From the NCBI RefSeq assembly GCF_002269345.1, contig NZ_CP022889.1, positions 1,612,001-1,676,000 on the forward strand: a stretch of 64,000 nucleotides of DNA, given 5' to 3'. Shown here in pieces: positions 1-8,305 of this stretch. The stretch is from Tsuneonella mangrovi (GTDB lineage: Bacteria > Pseudomonadota > Alphaproteobacteria > Sphingomonadales > Sphingomonadaceae). Position 1 is the stretch's first letter; every line of letters starts with the position of its first letter. The notes under the pieces are model-generated. The model worked only from the letters and a program-made list of their open reading frames with translations, ran no database searches and was not told the DNA's origin. Position numbers and translations under genes: made by a program.

Positions 1-1042
1 GCAATGCGCGATCCTTTTCGAAGTGGTTGCGGAATTCCTTGTAAGTGGTCGAGCCGACGCAGCGGATCGTTCCGCCGCTAAGCGCGGGCTTGAGCAGGTT
101 CGAAGCATCCATCGCCCCGCCACTTGTCGCGCCAGCACCGATCACCGTGTGGATCTCGTCGATGAACAGGATCGCATGGGGCATCTTTTCGAGTTCGGAG
201 ACGACCTGCTTCAGGCGTTCCTCGAAATCGCCGCGATAGCGCGTGCCCGCCAGCAACGCCCCCATGTCGAGCGAATAAATCACCGCTTCGAGCAGGACAT
301 CTGGGACGTCGCCTTCAACGATCTTGCGCGCGAGCCCCTCGGCGATGGCGGTCTTGCCGACGCCTGGATCGCCGACATAGAGCGGGTTGTTCTTGCTCCG
401 GCGGCAGAGGATCTGGATCGTCCGGTCGACCTCCGGCCCGCGGCCGATCAGCGGATCGACCTTGCCTGCCTGCGCCTTGGCGTTGAGGTTGACGGTGAAC
501 TGGTCGAGCGCGGTTTCCTTCTTGGAACTGCCTTCGGTGCTCTTTTCCTCCGCCTGGCCCGATTCCTCGGAGCCTTGCGGCGGCTTGTTGCTGACCTCGC
601 GCCCGCCCTTGCCGATGCCGTGGCTGATATAGCTGACCGCATCGAGGCGGCTCATGTCCTGCTGTTGCAGGAAATAGACTGCGTAGCTGTCTCGCTCGGA
701 AAACAGCGCGACGAGCACGTTGGCACCAGTCACAGTGTCCTTGCCGCTCGACTGGACGTGGAGGATCGCGCGCTGGATCACCCGCTGGAAGCCCGCGGTG
801 GGCTGCGGTTCGCTCGATTCGCCGACTTCGATCTGGCGGCATTCCTCGTCGAGATAGCGGCGAACCACGTCGCCGAGTTCGGCCAAGTCCACTCCGCATG
901 CAGCCATCACCGCTGCGGCGTCCTCGTCGTCGATCAGCGCCAGCAGGAGATGCTCCAGCGTCGCGTATTCGTGACGCCGCTCGCGGGCAGCGTCGATCGC
1001 GGAGTGAAGGGTCCTCTCGAGGCTCTGGGCGAAACTGGGCAT
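1..1042 (-). CDS. clpA: ATP-dependent Clp protease ATP-binding subunit ClpA, N-terminal part (cut by window start)
   Basis: AAA+ unfoldase that feeds substrates to ClpP in the cytoplasm. About 347 N-terminal residues are present; the rest lies to the left of the window. The reading starts [17 protein letters not shown], a typical Clp N-domain (two helical repeats, residues 1-140). A charged linker rich in Gly/Glu/Lys follows. The first AAA module has Walker A GDPGVGKT near residue 224 and Walker B LFIDEIHT near 290. The N-domain lacks the long middle coiled coil expected of ClpB at this distance, and the linker resembles ClpA. No clpS lies immediately upstream; the next gene is a DUF1192 protein. 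Confidence 0.95.
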   Translation of the reverse strand, partial: MPSFAQSLERTLHSAIDAARERRHEYATLEHLLLALIDDEDAAAVMAACGVDLAELGDVVRRYLDEECRQIEVGESSEPQPTAGFQRVIQRAILHVQSSGKDTVTGANVLVALFSERDSYAVYFLQQQDMSRLDAVSYISHGIGKGGREVSNKPPQGSEESGQAEEKSTEGSSKKETALDQFTVNLNAKAQAGKVDPLIGRGPEVDRTIQILCRRSKNNPLYVGDPGVGKTAIAEGLARKIVEGDVPDVLLEAVIYSLDMGALLAGTRYRGDFEERLKQVVSELEKMPHAILFIDEIHTVIGAGATSGGAMDASNLLKPALSGGTIRCVGSTTYKEFRNHFEKDRAL

Positions 1043-1194
1043 GCGACGTACTTTCGTGAGTAGGAACGACTATTCGTTCAAGGGAGAATATGAGCCATCA
1101 TGGTTAACGCGGGTTTTACGAACTGAACGCGATGGCCGAACGGGGAGTTGAACCGAATATGGGGTTGCCCGGCAGGATTGCGAGGCACGCCGGT

Positions 1195-1398
1195 TCATGA
1201 CGTGGGCTTTCCGAACAACGCATCGGCCGCGCTGCGATGCGCGGCGGCTTTGTCGCGATGCGCCCTGACCCGTCCAATCTCGGCTTCGAGCAGTGCGATG
1301 CGCTCGCTAAGCTCGTCCTGCGAATAAGGCGAAAGATCTTCGGCTGCGAGAAGGCTCGCTGCATCGCCCCGTGGGCGCGGCCGATCGTCGTCGTCCAT
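1195..1398 (-). CDS. DUF1192 family small protein
   Basis: A 67-residue acidic and then amphipathic protein starting MDDDDRPRPRGDAASLLA. It has a conserved-looking SPYSQDELSERIALLEAEI segment with heptad spacing (short coiled coil) and ends ADALFGKPTS. This pattern matches the short DUF1192 proteins common in alphaproteobacteria; the family has no assigned function. A longer in-frame reading upstream exists, but the ATG at 1398 gives the family's usual size and the upstream residues look like non-coding translation. It is transcribed in the same direction as clpA, 150 bases upstream of it. Confidence 0.75.
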   Translation of the reverse strand: MDDDDRPRPRGDAASLLAAEDLSPYSQDELSERIALLEAEIGRVRAHRDKAAAHRSAADALFGKPTS

Positions 1399-1502
1399 GT
1401 CTGATCGGTTTCTTCGCAATGCAGCATGCTTGCTGTCAATGGGCCGCACGGCTATCCGCACAGGCGAGCCGCGCATGTATCCTCGATGCAACAGGGACAG
1501 AC

Positions 1503-2528
1503 ATGGTTGAAGCCTCCGCAGTGATGACCATCCCCCGGACTATGACCGCGATGGGGTTCGACGACCCCGGCGGGCCGGAGGTATTCCGTGCGGAGACGAT
1601 CGACGTGCCGCAGCCCGGCCCGGGGAAAGTGCTGCTGAAAGTCGCCTACGCCGGGGTCAACCGGCCCGACGTGATCCAGCGGCAGGGCTTCTATCCCCCG
1701 CCACCCGGCGCATCGCCGATCCCGGGGCTGGAGGTTTCGGGCACGGTCGTCGCGGTGGGCGATGACGTGCCGCGCGAAATGATGGGCGCAGAGGTCTGCG
1801 CTCTGGTTTCCGGCGGTGGCTATGCCGAATATTGCCTCGCTCATGCAGGCCATTGCCTGCCGGTGTCGAGCGCGCTTTCGCTCAAGGAGGCAGCGGCGCT
1901 CCCCGAAACTCTGTTCACGGTGTGGTACAACGTGTTCGACCGCGGCTGGGCGAAGGAAGGTGACACGCTGCTGGTCCACGGCGGCACCAGCGGCATCGGC
2001 ACGATGGCGATCATGCTCGGCAAGGCGTTTGACCTGACCGTCATCACGACTTGCGGATCGCCCGAAAAATGCGCCGCCGCGCTTGCTGTCGGGGCCGACC
2101 ACGCGATCGACTACAAGGCGCAGGATTTCGTCGAAGCGGTCAAGGATCTGACCGACGGCAAAGGGGTGAACGTTGTGCTCGATATGGTTTCGGGCAGCTA
2201 CGTTTCGCGCAATATCGATTGCCTTGCGCCCGACGGCCGCCACGTCACCATCGCTGTGCTCGGCGGGCTGCAGGCGGAGATTAACATGGCCAAGGTCATG
2301 GCCAAGCGGCTGTGCCTGACAGGTTCGACGCTCCGCCCGCGAACCGACGAATTCAAGGCGCTGCTGGCCGACGAGATTGCGCAAAACGCCTGGCCGCTGT
2401 TCGCCGACGGAACCTTGCGCCCGGTGATGGACGAAACCTTCCCGCTCTCCGAAGTATCCGCCGCCCACGCCCGGATGGAAGCGGGCGACCACATCGGCAA
2501 GATCGTGCTCGAGGTCGGCGGTGGATGA
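1503..2528 (+). CDS. NAD(P)H-quinone oxidoreductase, zinc-free MDR family (PIG3-like)
   Basis: A 341-residue medium-chain reductase, predicted to reduce quinones with NADPH in the cytoplasm. The N-terminal GroES-like half contains AGVNRPDVIQRQGFYPPPPG. The Rossmann nucleotide-binding loop GGTSGIG is at about residues 160-166. The cysteine/histidine ligands of zinc-dependent alcohol dehydrogenases are not evident, which agrees with the quinone reductase branch. Start: the ATG at 1503 follows a GGGACAG stretch; internal ATGs at 1524 and 1542 are also possible. Its stop overlaps the GTG start of the GST gene by 8 bases, so the two are probably translationally coupled. Confidence 0.85.
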   Translation: MVEASAVMTIPRTMTAMGFDDPGGPEVFRAETIDVPQPGPGKVLLKVAYAGVNRPDVIQRQGFYPPPPGASPIPGLEVSGTVVAVGDDVPREMMGAEVCALVSGGGYAEYCLAHAGHCLPVSSALSLKEAAALPETLFTVWYNVFDRGWAKEGDTLLVHGGTSGIGTMAIMLGKAFDLTVITTCGSPEKCAAALAVGADHAIDYKAQDFVEAVKDLTDGKGVNVVLDMVSGSYVSRNIDCLAPDGRHVTIAVLGGLQAEINMAKVMAKRLCLTGSTLRPRTDEFKALLADEIAQNAWPLFADGTLRPVMDETFPLSEVSAAHARMEAGDHIGKIVLEVGGG

Positions 2529-3138
2529 GGCGCTGACCCTCCACGAGGATCCGCGTAGCGGCAACTGCTACAAGATCCGCCTGACTGCCGCGCTGCTCGG
2601 CCTGCCGCTCGAGTGCAAGAAATACGACATTATGAAGGGCGAGACGCGGACCCCCGAATTCCTCGCCCAGGTCAACGCCAACGGGCGCATTCCGGTGCTG
2701 CAGGTGGGCGATCGGTTCCTGCCCGAAAGCAACGCGGCGTGCTGGTATCTCGCCGAAGACAGCGCGTTGATCCCCGGGGACCGTTGGGACCGCGCCGACA
2801 TGCTGCGCTGGATGTTCTTCGAGCAGTACAACCACGAGCCCAACATCGCGACGCTGCGCTTCTGGCTCCGCTTCGTCGGCGAAGCGCACTTGTCCGAGCA
2901 GCAACGCGCGCAGATCATCGCCAAGCGGATCGCGGGCGAGGACGCACTGGCGCTGATGGACAGGCACCTGGAAGGGCGCGAATGGTTCGTCGGCGACAGC
3001 GTCACGCTCGCCGATATCGTGCTGTTCGCCTATACCCATGTCGCTGAGGAAGGTGCATTCCGGCTCGACGATCGCGCCAACGTGATGGCATGGATAAAGC
3101 GCATCAGGGCGCTCCCCGGGTTCGTGACAATGGAATGA
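2521..3138 (+). CDS. glutathione S-transferase family protein
   Basis: A 205-residue protein with an N-terminal thioredoxin-like GST domain. The segment RSGNCYKIRL at residues 12-21 offers a Ser/Cys active-site region, and VNANGRIPVLQVGD carries the cis-Pro. PESNAACWYL is the glutathione gamma-glutamyl binding turn. The all-helical C-terminal domain ends with GDSVTLADIVLFAYTHVAEE. Substrate unknown; such proteins detoxify electrophiles or work as glutathione-dependent reductases. It uses a GTG start inside the upstream quinone reductase gene, so an oxidative or electrophile stress pairing is likely but inferred. Confidence 0.88.
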   Translation: MDEALTLHEDPRSGNCYKIRLTAALLGLPLECKKYDIMKGETRTPEFLAQVNANGRIPVLQVGDRFLPESNAACWYLAEDSALIPGDRWDRADMLRWMFFEQYNHEPNIATLRFWLRFVGEAHLSEQQRAQIIAKRIAGEDALALMDRHLEGREWFVGDSVTLADIVLFAYTHVAEEGAFRLDDRANVMAWIKRIRALPGFVTME

Positions 3139-3145
3139 CACGGGC

Positions 3146-3166
3146 CGGACGAATTTCTCACGTCCG
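3146..3166. other. Inverted repeat after the GST gene
   Basis: CGGACG, nine-base loop, CGTCCG: a perfect 6-bp stem eight bases after the GST stop. There is no T-run on either side, so it is at best a weak transcript end or RNA stabiliser. Confidence 0.3.
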
Positions 3167-3249
3167 TAACCGGACTGATTCGATGGCGTAACATTCGCGT
3201 GGCATCCGCCTGACCAGCAAGGGACATTTGCTGCAGGAGCCCCGCGCGC

Positions 3250-4161
3250 ATGACGACCGAGCCATTCGCCCCGGCAAGCGATCTCGCAGATCTTTCGAAC
3301 ATCGCCGATTTCAGGCCGCGCGCGCCCAAGGTGCCCGAGCCGGAAGCGATCGAGCGCAAGCGCTATCGCACGATCTGGATCAGCGACGTTCACCTGGGCA
3401 CCAAAGGCTGCAACGCCGAGCTGCTGATCGACTTCCTCGACCATACCGACAGCGAGACGATGTACCTCGTCGGCGACATCATCGACGGCTGGCGCCTGAA
3501 AAAGAAGGTCTACTGGCCCGACGCGCACAACGACATCGTTTGGCGGGTGCTCAAGCGCGCCAAGCGCGGCACCCGGATCGTCTATATCCCCGGCAACCAC
3601 GACGAGATGGTGCGCCAGTTTTCGGGGATGCATTTCGGCGGGGTAGAGATCCAGCGCGCGGCATTCCACACCACCGCCGACGGTCGGCGGCTGATGGTGC
3701 TTCACGGCGACGAGTTCGACGCAGTGATGCTCGCCCACCGCTGGCTCGCGTTCGTGGGCGACGCGCTTTACCACCTGGCGATGACGCTCAATCGCTGGGT
3801 CAACGCGGTCCGGCGCAAGCTAGACCTGCCCTATTGGTCATTGAGCAAGATGGCCAAGCACAAGGTCAAGAATGCGGTCGAATTCATCTCCAAGTACGAG
3901 GAAATCGTTGCCCGAGCTGCCGCCGAGCGCGGGGTCGACGGAGTGGTCTGCGGGCATATCCATACCGCCGAATTCCGCGAGTTCGCCCATGACGGTCGGT
4001 CCATCGAGTACTGGAACGACGGCGACTGGGTCGAAGGTTGCAACGCGCTGGTCGAACACTTCGACGGGCAGATGGAAATCCTCCATTGGCCCGACGAGAT
4101 CGCTCGCCGCGAGGCCGAACGTAGCGGGCCCGACAGCGACAGCCCGAGGGCTGCGGCATGA
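3250..4161 (+). CDS. LpxH-like calcineurin-fold metallophosphoesterase
   Basis: A 303-residue member of the class usually labelled UDP-2,3-diacylglucosamine diphosphatase. The complete binuclear metal site is visible: D-x-H at residues 46-48 (ISDVHLG), GDIID around 75-79, GNHDE 115-119, HGDEFD from 152 and GHIHT 235-239. There is a disordered acidic N-terminus of about 35 residues and no membrane segment. Many alphaproteobacteria use LpxI for this lipid A step, so a role on another lipid phosphate is possible. Its TGA overlaps the ATG of the following GT4 gene (ATGA). GGAG sits 10 bases before the chosen ATG. Confidence 0.82.
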   Translation: MTTEPFAPASDLADLSNIADFRPRAPKVPEPEAIERKRYRTIWISDVHLGTKGCNAELLIDFLDHTDSETMYLVGDIIDGWRLKKKVYWPDAHNDIVWRVLKRAKRGTRIVYIPGNHDEMVRQFSGMHFGGVEIQRAAFHTTADGRRLMVLHGDEFDAVMLAHRWLAFVGDALYHLAMTLNRWVNAVRRKLDLPYWSLSKMAKHKVKNAVEFISKYEEIVARAAAERGVDGVVCGHIHTAEFREFAHDGRSIEYWNDGDWVEGCNALVEHFDGQMEILHWPDEIARREAERSGPDSDSPRAAA

Positions 4162-5237
4162 ACGTCGCCGCCGCCCGGATGATTCCAATCGAGGCCGAAC
4201 CGCTGTGCGTCCCGCACCGGATAGCAGTGGTGACCGACGCGTGGCTGCCGCAGGTGAACGGAGTGGTCCGCACGCTGACCACGACCTGCGCGATGCTGGA
4301 GGAATGGGGTCACCAAGTCACGGTGATCTCGCCCGACCAGTATCGCTCGGTCCCTTGCCCGACCTACCCGGAGATTCGGCTGGCTCTGGCAATCCCCGGC
4401 GCGATCGGGCGGCGGCTTGCGAAACTCGCGCCCGATGCAGTGCATATCGCTACCGAAGGGCCGCTGGGACTGGCCGCGCGGCGGTTCTGCGTAAAGCACG
4501 GCGTGCCGTTCACAACCGCCTATCACACCCAATTCCCTGAATACGTTTCACGCCGGACAGGCATCCCGGCGCGATACTTCTGGCGCTACATCCGCTGGTT
4601 TCACGCACCCGCGCGGAGGATCATGGTAGCGACCGAATCGATCCGCGGCGAATTGCGCACGCAGGGCCTCACCCGGCTGCACCACTGGAGCCGCGGGGTC
4701 GACCTCGACTGCTTCAGCCCCGATGCGCCGGTGCCGCCCGAATTCGCCGACCTGCCAAGGCCAATCCAGCTCTACGTCGGCCGGGTCGCGGTGGAGAAGA
4801 ACCTCGAAGCGTTCCTCGCACTCGATACGCCGGGCACCAAGGTCGTGGTGGGCGACGGGCCGGCAATGGCCGACTTGCGGCTGCGGTTCCCCGAAACGCG
4901 GTTCCTCGGGCGGCGCAGCGGACGCGAGCTTGCGGGATGCTACGCCGGGGCGGACGTGTTCGTATTTCCCAGCAAGACCGACACCTTCGGACTGGTTATA
5001 GTCGAAGCGCTCGCCTGCGGGACCCCGGTGGCCGCATATCCGGTCGCGGGGCCGCTCGACATCGTGACGGCGCACTGCGGCGCGCTGTCCGGATCGCTCG
5101 AGCGTGCGATAGCCGGGGCGCTGACCTGCTCGCGCGCGGACTGCGCCCGGGTCGGCGCGGGATACAGCTGGGAAGCGGCAACCGACCAGTTCCGTGCGGG
5201 GCTGGTTGCCTCGGGAGAAGTGCTCGCGGCCGTCTAA
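4158..5237 (+). CDS. GT4 family glycosyltransferase, glycolipid/mannosyl transferase type
   Basis: A 359-residue GT-B glycosyltransferase. The N-terminal segment VVTDAWLPQVNGVVRTL is typical of lipid glycosyltransferases such as GDP-mannose or UDP-hexuronate dependent enzymes. The C-terminal half has LYVGRVAVEKNLEAFL and the donor-binding E-x7-E region starting TFGLVIVEALACGTPVAA near residue 275. There is no transmembrane segment; it is probably membrane-associated at the cytoplasmic face. It overlaps the metallophosphoesterase by four bases, so the pair probably works on one lipid substrate. In sphingomonads a glycosphingolipid or diacylglycerol glycolipid is a reasonable guess, but the donor cannot be read from sequence. 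Confidence 0.82.
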   Translation: MNVAAARMIPIEAEPLCVPHRIAVVTDAWLPQVNGVVRTLTTTCAMLEEWGHQVTVISPDQYRSVPCPTYPEIRLALAIPGAIGRRLAKLAPDAVHIATEGPLGLAARRFCVKHGVPFTTAYHTQFPEYVSRRTGIPARYFWRYIRWFHAPARRIMVATESIRGELRTQGLTRLHHWSRGVDLDCFSPDAPVPPEFADLPRPIQLYVGRVAVEKNLEAFLALDTPGTKVVVGDGPAMADLRLRFPETRFLGRRSGRELAGCYAGADVFVFPSKTDTFGLVIVEALACGTPVAAYPVAGPLDIVTAHCGALSGSLERAIAGALTCSRADCARVGAGYSWEAATDQFRAGLVASGEVLAAV

Positions 5238-5281
5238 GCGCTTGCCGAACGGCATCGCATCGCCTAAATCGTCCCGGCAAC

Positions 5282-5314
5282 GGCCGCTCCGCGAGGGGCG
5301 GCCCTTTACATTTT
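5282..5314 (+). terminator. Rho-independent terminator-like hairpin after the glycosyltransferase gene
   Basis: GGCCGCTCC, loop GCGA, GGGGCGGCC (nine pairs with one T-G wobble), then CTTTACATTTT. It lies 45 bases after the stop and 14 bases before trcR, so it separates the glycolipid pair from the regulator. Confidence 0.6.
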
Positions 5315-5327
5315 CAGGACGTTTATC

Positions 5328-6068
5328 ATGGCCGACCAACCCACCCCGCTGATGCCCCACGCGACCGCCACCTGGCTGGTCGACAACACCGGCCTCTCGT
5401 TCGAACAGATCGCCGAATTCTGCGGTATCCACATCCTCGAGGTCCAGGCGATGGCCGACGACCTGGCGGGCGCGAAGTATACCGGACGCGACCCGGTGCA
5501 TGCCGGCGAGCTGACCCAGGAAGAGATCGAGAAGGGTCAGGCCGATCCGAAGTACGCGCTCAAGATGCACAAGGCGCCGCTCGCGGTCAGCCGCACCAAG
5601 GGCCCGCGCTACACCCCGGTGTCAAAGCGGCAGGACAAGCCGGACGGCATCGCCTGGATCCTGCGCAACCACCCGGAAGTGACCGACGCGCAGATTTCCA
5701 AGCTGATCGGCACCACCCGCAACACCATCACCGCGATCCGCGAGCGCAGCCACTGGAACATCCAGAACATCGTCGCGAAGGACCCGGTGACGCTGGGCCT
5801 GTGTTCGCAGCGCGAGCTCGACGCAGTCGTCGCCAAGGCCGCGAAGAAGGCCGGGATCACCGACGAGGTAGCCTCCGACGAACGGCTCGGCAGCGACAAG
5901 GACGCGCTAATCTCCGAGCTGAAGGCCGAACGGGTCGCCGCTGCCAAAGCCGCGGTCGAGGCCGCACAGGAAGCCGAAGCCGAAGCCTGGCTCGAAGCGC
6001 GCCGTGCTGCCGAAGCGGGCGAAGAAGCTCCGGCTGCTCCAGCAGACGCGAGCGACAGCGACGCCTGA
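5328..6068 (+). CDS. trcR: Cell cycle transcriptional regulator TrcR (DUF1013)
   Basis: A 246-residue protein matching the DUF1013/TrcR family. The N-terminal part holds a helix-turn-helix (LSFEQIAEFCGIHILEVQAM) and a second HTH-like segment lies at IAWILRNHPEVTDAQISKLI followed by GTTRNTITAIRER. The C-terminus is an Ala/Glu-rich tail (about residues 195-246), probably coiled coil or disordered. TrcR is conserved in alphaproteobacteria and is tied to the CtrA/GcrA/CcrM cell-cycle network; the direct targets here are unknown. The gene is flanked by terminator-like hairpins on both sides, so it is probably monocistronic. Confidence 0.85.
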   Translation: MADQPTPLMPHATATWLVDNTGLSFEQIAEFCGIHILEVQAMADDLAGAKYTGRDPVHAGELTQEEIEKGQADPKYALKMHKAPLAVSRTKGPRYTPVSKRQDKPDGIAWILRNHPEVTDAQISKLIGTTRNTITAIRERSHWNIQNIVAKDPVTLGLCSQRELDAVVAKAAKKAGITDEVASDERLGSDKDALISELKAERVAAAKAAVEAAQEAEAEAWLEARRAAEAGEEAPAAPADASDSDA

Positions 6069-6073
6069 TCTCT

Positions 6074-6102
6074 ACCGGGCCCGCCATGCAGGCCCCGGTT
6101 TT
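6074..6102 (+). terminator. Rho-independent terminator of trcR
   Basis: ACCGGG pairs with CCCGGT (6 bp, extendable past one mismatch), followed by TTTT. It starts five bases after the trcR stop. Confidence 0.6.
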
Positions 6103-6139
6103 CCTTGAATGAGCAGGTATTTGCGCGCATCCTGCTGAC

Positions 6140-7831
6140 ATGGATGTCAGTGGGCCGCACGGATACGCCGATCACCCGGCAGCGGATGATTACTGCCACC
6201 CGCGCCCGTGGGATGAAGACTTTCCAGCACTGACCGTTCCCGACCTGCTCGCCCGCGCGGCAGCGGCAAGCCCGCAAGCCCCGGCGGTCGATTTCATGGG
6301 TCGGACTTATTCATACGCTGCGATCCACACCGAAGCGTTGCGCTTCGCTGGGGGGCTGGCTGCGCGCGGGATCGGCAAGGGTCACCGGGTCGGGCTGTTC
6401 CTGCCCAACGTGCCGATCTATCTCTCGGCCTACTACGGCGCGATGATGGCCGGGGCGACAGTGGTCAACTTTTCCCCGCTCTATACGACGGAAGAACTGA
6501 GCGCGCAGGTCGCCGATTCGGGCACGCGGATGCTAGTGACGGTCGATGTCGCGAGCCTCTTGCCGACCGCGCTCGATGTGCTCGACAATTCGGACCTTGA
6601 AACGCTGGTGGTCGGCCGCCTCGGCGCGATGCTGCCATGGGCGAAGCGGATCGCGCTGAGCGTACTGGGGCGCAAGAGCCTCGCCAAGGTGCCGCAGCGC
6701 TCCGACCTCATCGCATGGGAAGACAGCCTCGGGATCGGCAGTGGCGACATGCCCGCGATCGCTCCCGATGACCTCGCGCTGCTGCAATACACCGGCGGCA
6801 CCACCGGGCGGCCCAAGGGAGCGATGCTGAGTCACGCCAACTTGGCGACCAATGCGTTACAGGTCGACGCGATCGACCCGTTCGAAGGGCGCGACGTGAT
6901 TATGGGCGTCCTGCCGCTGTTCCATGTCTTCGCCAACACTGCGGTGCTCAACCGCACGGTCGCCAATCGCGGGTGCATCGCGATGCTGCCGCGCTTTGAT
7001 GCGGGACAGGCGCTCAAGACACTCGAACGGGTGCAGGCGACTTCGTTCCCCGGGGTGCCGACGATGTACCAGGCGCTGCTCGACCATCCGCGCATGGGCA
7101 AGACCGATTTCTCGTCGCTCAAGGTATGCATCTCTGGCGGGGCCCCACTCCCCGCTCCCGTGCGCGAGAAGTTCGAAGCCGCATCTGGCGCGCGACTGGT
7201 CGAGGGATACGGCCTGACCGAAAGCTCCGGCGTGGTCTCGGTCAATCCGTACGAAGGCAAGCGCAAGCCGGGCACGATCGGCCAGGTGATCCCGCGTACC
7301 CGGGTGGTGCTGCTCGACAAGGAAGATCCATCGCGGCTCGCGCCCGATGGCGAACCGGGTGAACTGGCGGTCAACGGGCCGCAAGTGATGCAAGGCTACT
7401 GGAACCGGCCCGACGCGGCGAAGGACGCCTTTGCCGAAATCGAAGGCGAGCGCTGGCTGCGCACCGGCGACGTCGCAGTGATCGAGGACGGCGGGTTCAT
7501 CCGCATCGTCGACCGGATCAAGGACATGATCGCGGTCGGCGGCTTCAAGGTGTTCCCGAGCCAGGTCGAGGAAGTCCTGCTGCAGAACCCGGAGGTAAAG
7601 GAAGCGCTCGTGCTCGGCCTGCCCGATGCCTATCACGGCGAAATGCCGCACGCCTATGTCACGCTCGTTCCCGGCGCATCCGCCACCGGCAAGGAGCTCG
7701 CCAACTGGCTCAACGCCCGCGTCGGCAAGCACGAGCGGGTCACCGGCGTGGACGTGCGCGACAGCCTGCCGAAGACGATGATCGGCAAGCTCGACCGCAA
7801 GGCCCTCAAGGCCGAAGTGCTGGGACGCTAG
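6140..7831 (+). CDS. Long-chain fatty acid-CoA ligase (FadD-type)
   Basis: A 563-residue adenylate-forming enzyme that activates fatty acids to acyl-CoA, the usual length for FadD. Motifs in order: ATP-binding loop YTGGTTGRPKG at about residues 217-227, EGYGLTESSGV, and the hinge segment DRIKDMIAVGGFKVFPSQVE. The C-terminal catalytic lysine region SLPKTMIGKLDRKALK is intact. There is no membrane segment. The ATG at 6140 gives a full N-terminus. It is convergent with the bactofilin gene (six bases between the stops). Exact chain-length preference cannot be read. Confidence 0.9.
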   Translation: MDVSGPHGYADHPAADDYCHPRPWDEDFPALTVPDLLARAAAASPQAPAVDFMGRTYSYAAIHTEALRFAGGLAARGIGKGHRVGLFLPNVPIYLSAYYGAMMAGATVVNFSPLYTTEELSAQVADSGTRMLVTVDVASLLPTALDVLDNSDLETLVVGRLGAMLPWAKRIALSVLGRKSLAKVPQRSDLIAWEDSLGIGSGDMPAIAPDDLALLQYTGGTTGRPKGAMLSHANLATNALQVDAIDPFEGRDVIMGVLPLFHVFANTAVLNRTVANRGCIAMLPRFDAGQALKTLERVQATSFPGVPTMYQALLDHPRMGKTDFSSLKVCISGGAPLPAPVREKFEAASGARLVEGYGLTESSGVVSVNPYEGKRKPGTIGQVIPRTRVVLLDKEDPSRLAPDGEPGELAVNGPQVMQGYWNRPDAAKDAFAEIEGERWLRTGDVAVIEDGGFIRIVDRIKDMIAVGGFKVFPSQVEEVLLQNPEVKEALVLGLPDAYHGEMPHAYVTLVPGASATGKELANWLNARVGKHERVTGVDVRDSLPKTMIGKLDRKALKAEVLGR

Positions 7832-7837
7832 CCGGAA

Positions 7838-8305
7838 TCAGCCGGCGAGGTGCAGTTTGGGCTCGTCATCGCCGCCGACCTTCGGGGTGGCGGGCGTTGC
7901 AGCCGGTGCTGCCGTCGAGACCTTGCCGGGCACGCGATGGGCGAAACGCCCCTCGACCGTCGCACCCTGCTCGATCGTCAGCGTGTCGTAGTACACGTCG
8001 CCTTCGATCTTCGCGGTCTGCAGCACGACCAGTTCGCGCGCGGTGATCGATCCCGTCACGGTGCCGCCGATGCGGGCACTTTCGGCCTCGATCGCGCCTT
8101 GCACGTGGCTGCTCTCGCCCTGCACGAGGCTGGCGCAGGCGATATCGCCTTCGATCCGGCCGTCGAGATGCAGGTCGGCACTGGCCGAGATATCGCCCTT
8201 GATGGTGACGTCGCTGCCGATCACCGAAAAGGTCGATCCGCCGGAAGGTAGCTTAGCCATTTGTAGGTTCTCCGGTATCGTTGCGGCGGGCTTCTTTGAG
8301 AACAT
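7838..8305 (-). CDS. Bactofilin (polymer-forming cytoskeletal protein)
   Basis: A 155-residue bactofilin with a short N-terminal tail, a central beta-helical core (FSVIGSDVTIKGDISASADL through IEQGATVEGRFAH) built of hydrophobic/glycine repeats, and a Pro/Ala tail. Start choice: the ATG at 8305 yields MFSKKPAATIP, which resembles the membrane-targeting peptide of bactofilins, with GGAG 10 bases upstream. The ATG at 8260 (MAKLPSGG, also with GGAG) would shorten it to 140 residues. With the longer start it overlaps the upstream M23 peptidase gene by 53 bases. Bactofilins scaffold cell-wall enzymes at specific sites, and the neighbour is a wall peptidase. Confidence 0.9.
   Translation of the reverse strand: MFSKKPAATIPENLQMAKLPSGGSTFSVIGSDVTIKGDISASADLHLDGRIEGDIACASLVQGESSHVQGAIEAESARIGGTVTGSITARELVVLQTAKIEGDVYYDTLTIEQGATVEGRFAHRVPGKVSTAAPAATPATPKVGGDDEPKLHLAG

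Noticed and set aside
2353-3774. 473-codon open frame on the minus strand
   Set aside because: Antisense to the quinone reductase, GST and metallophosphoesterase genes; no recognisable motif.
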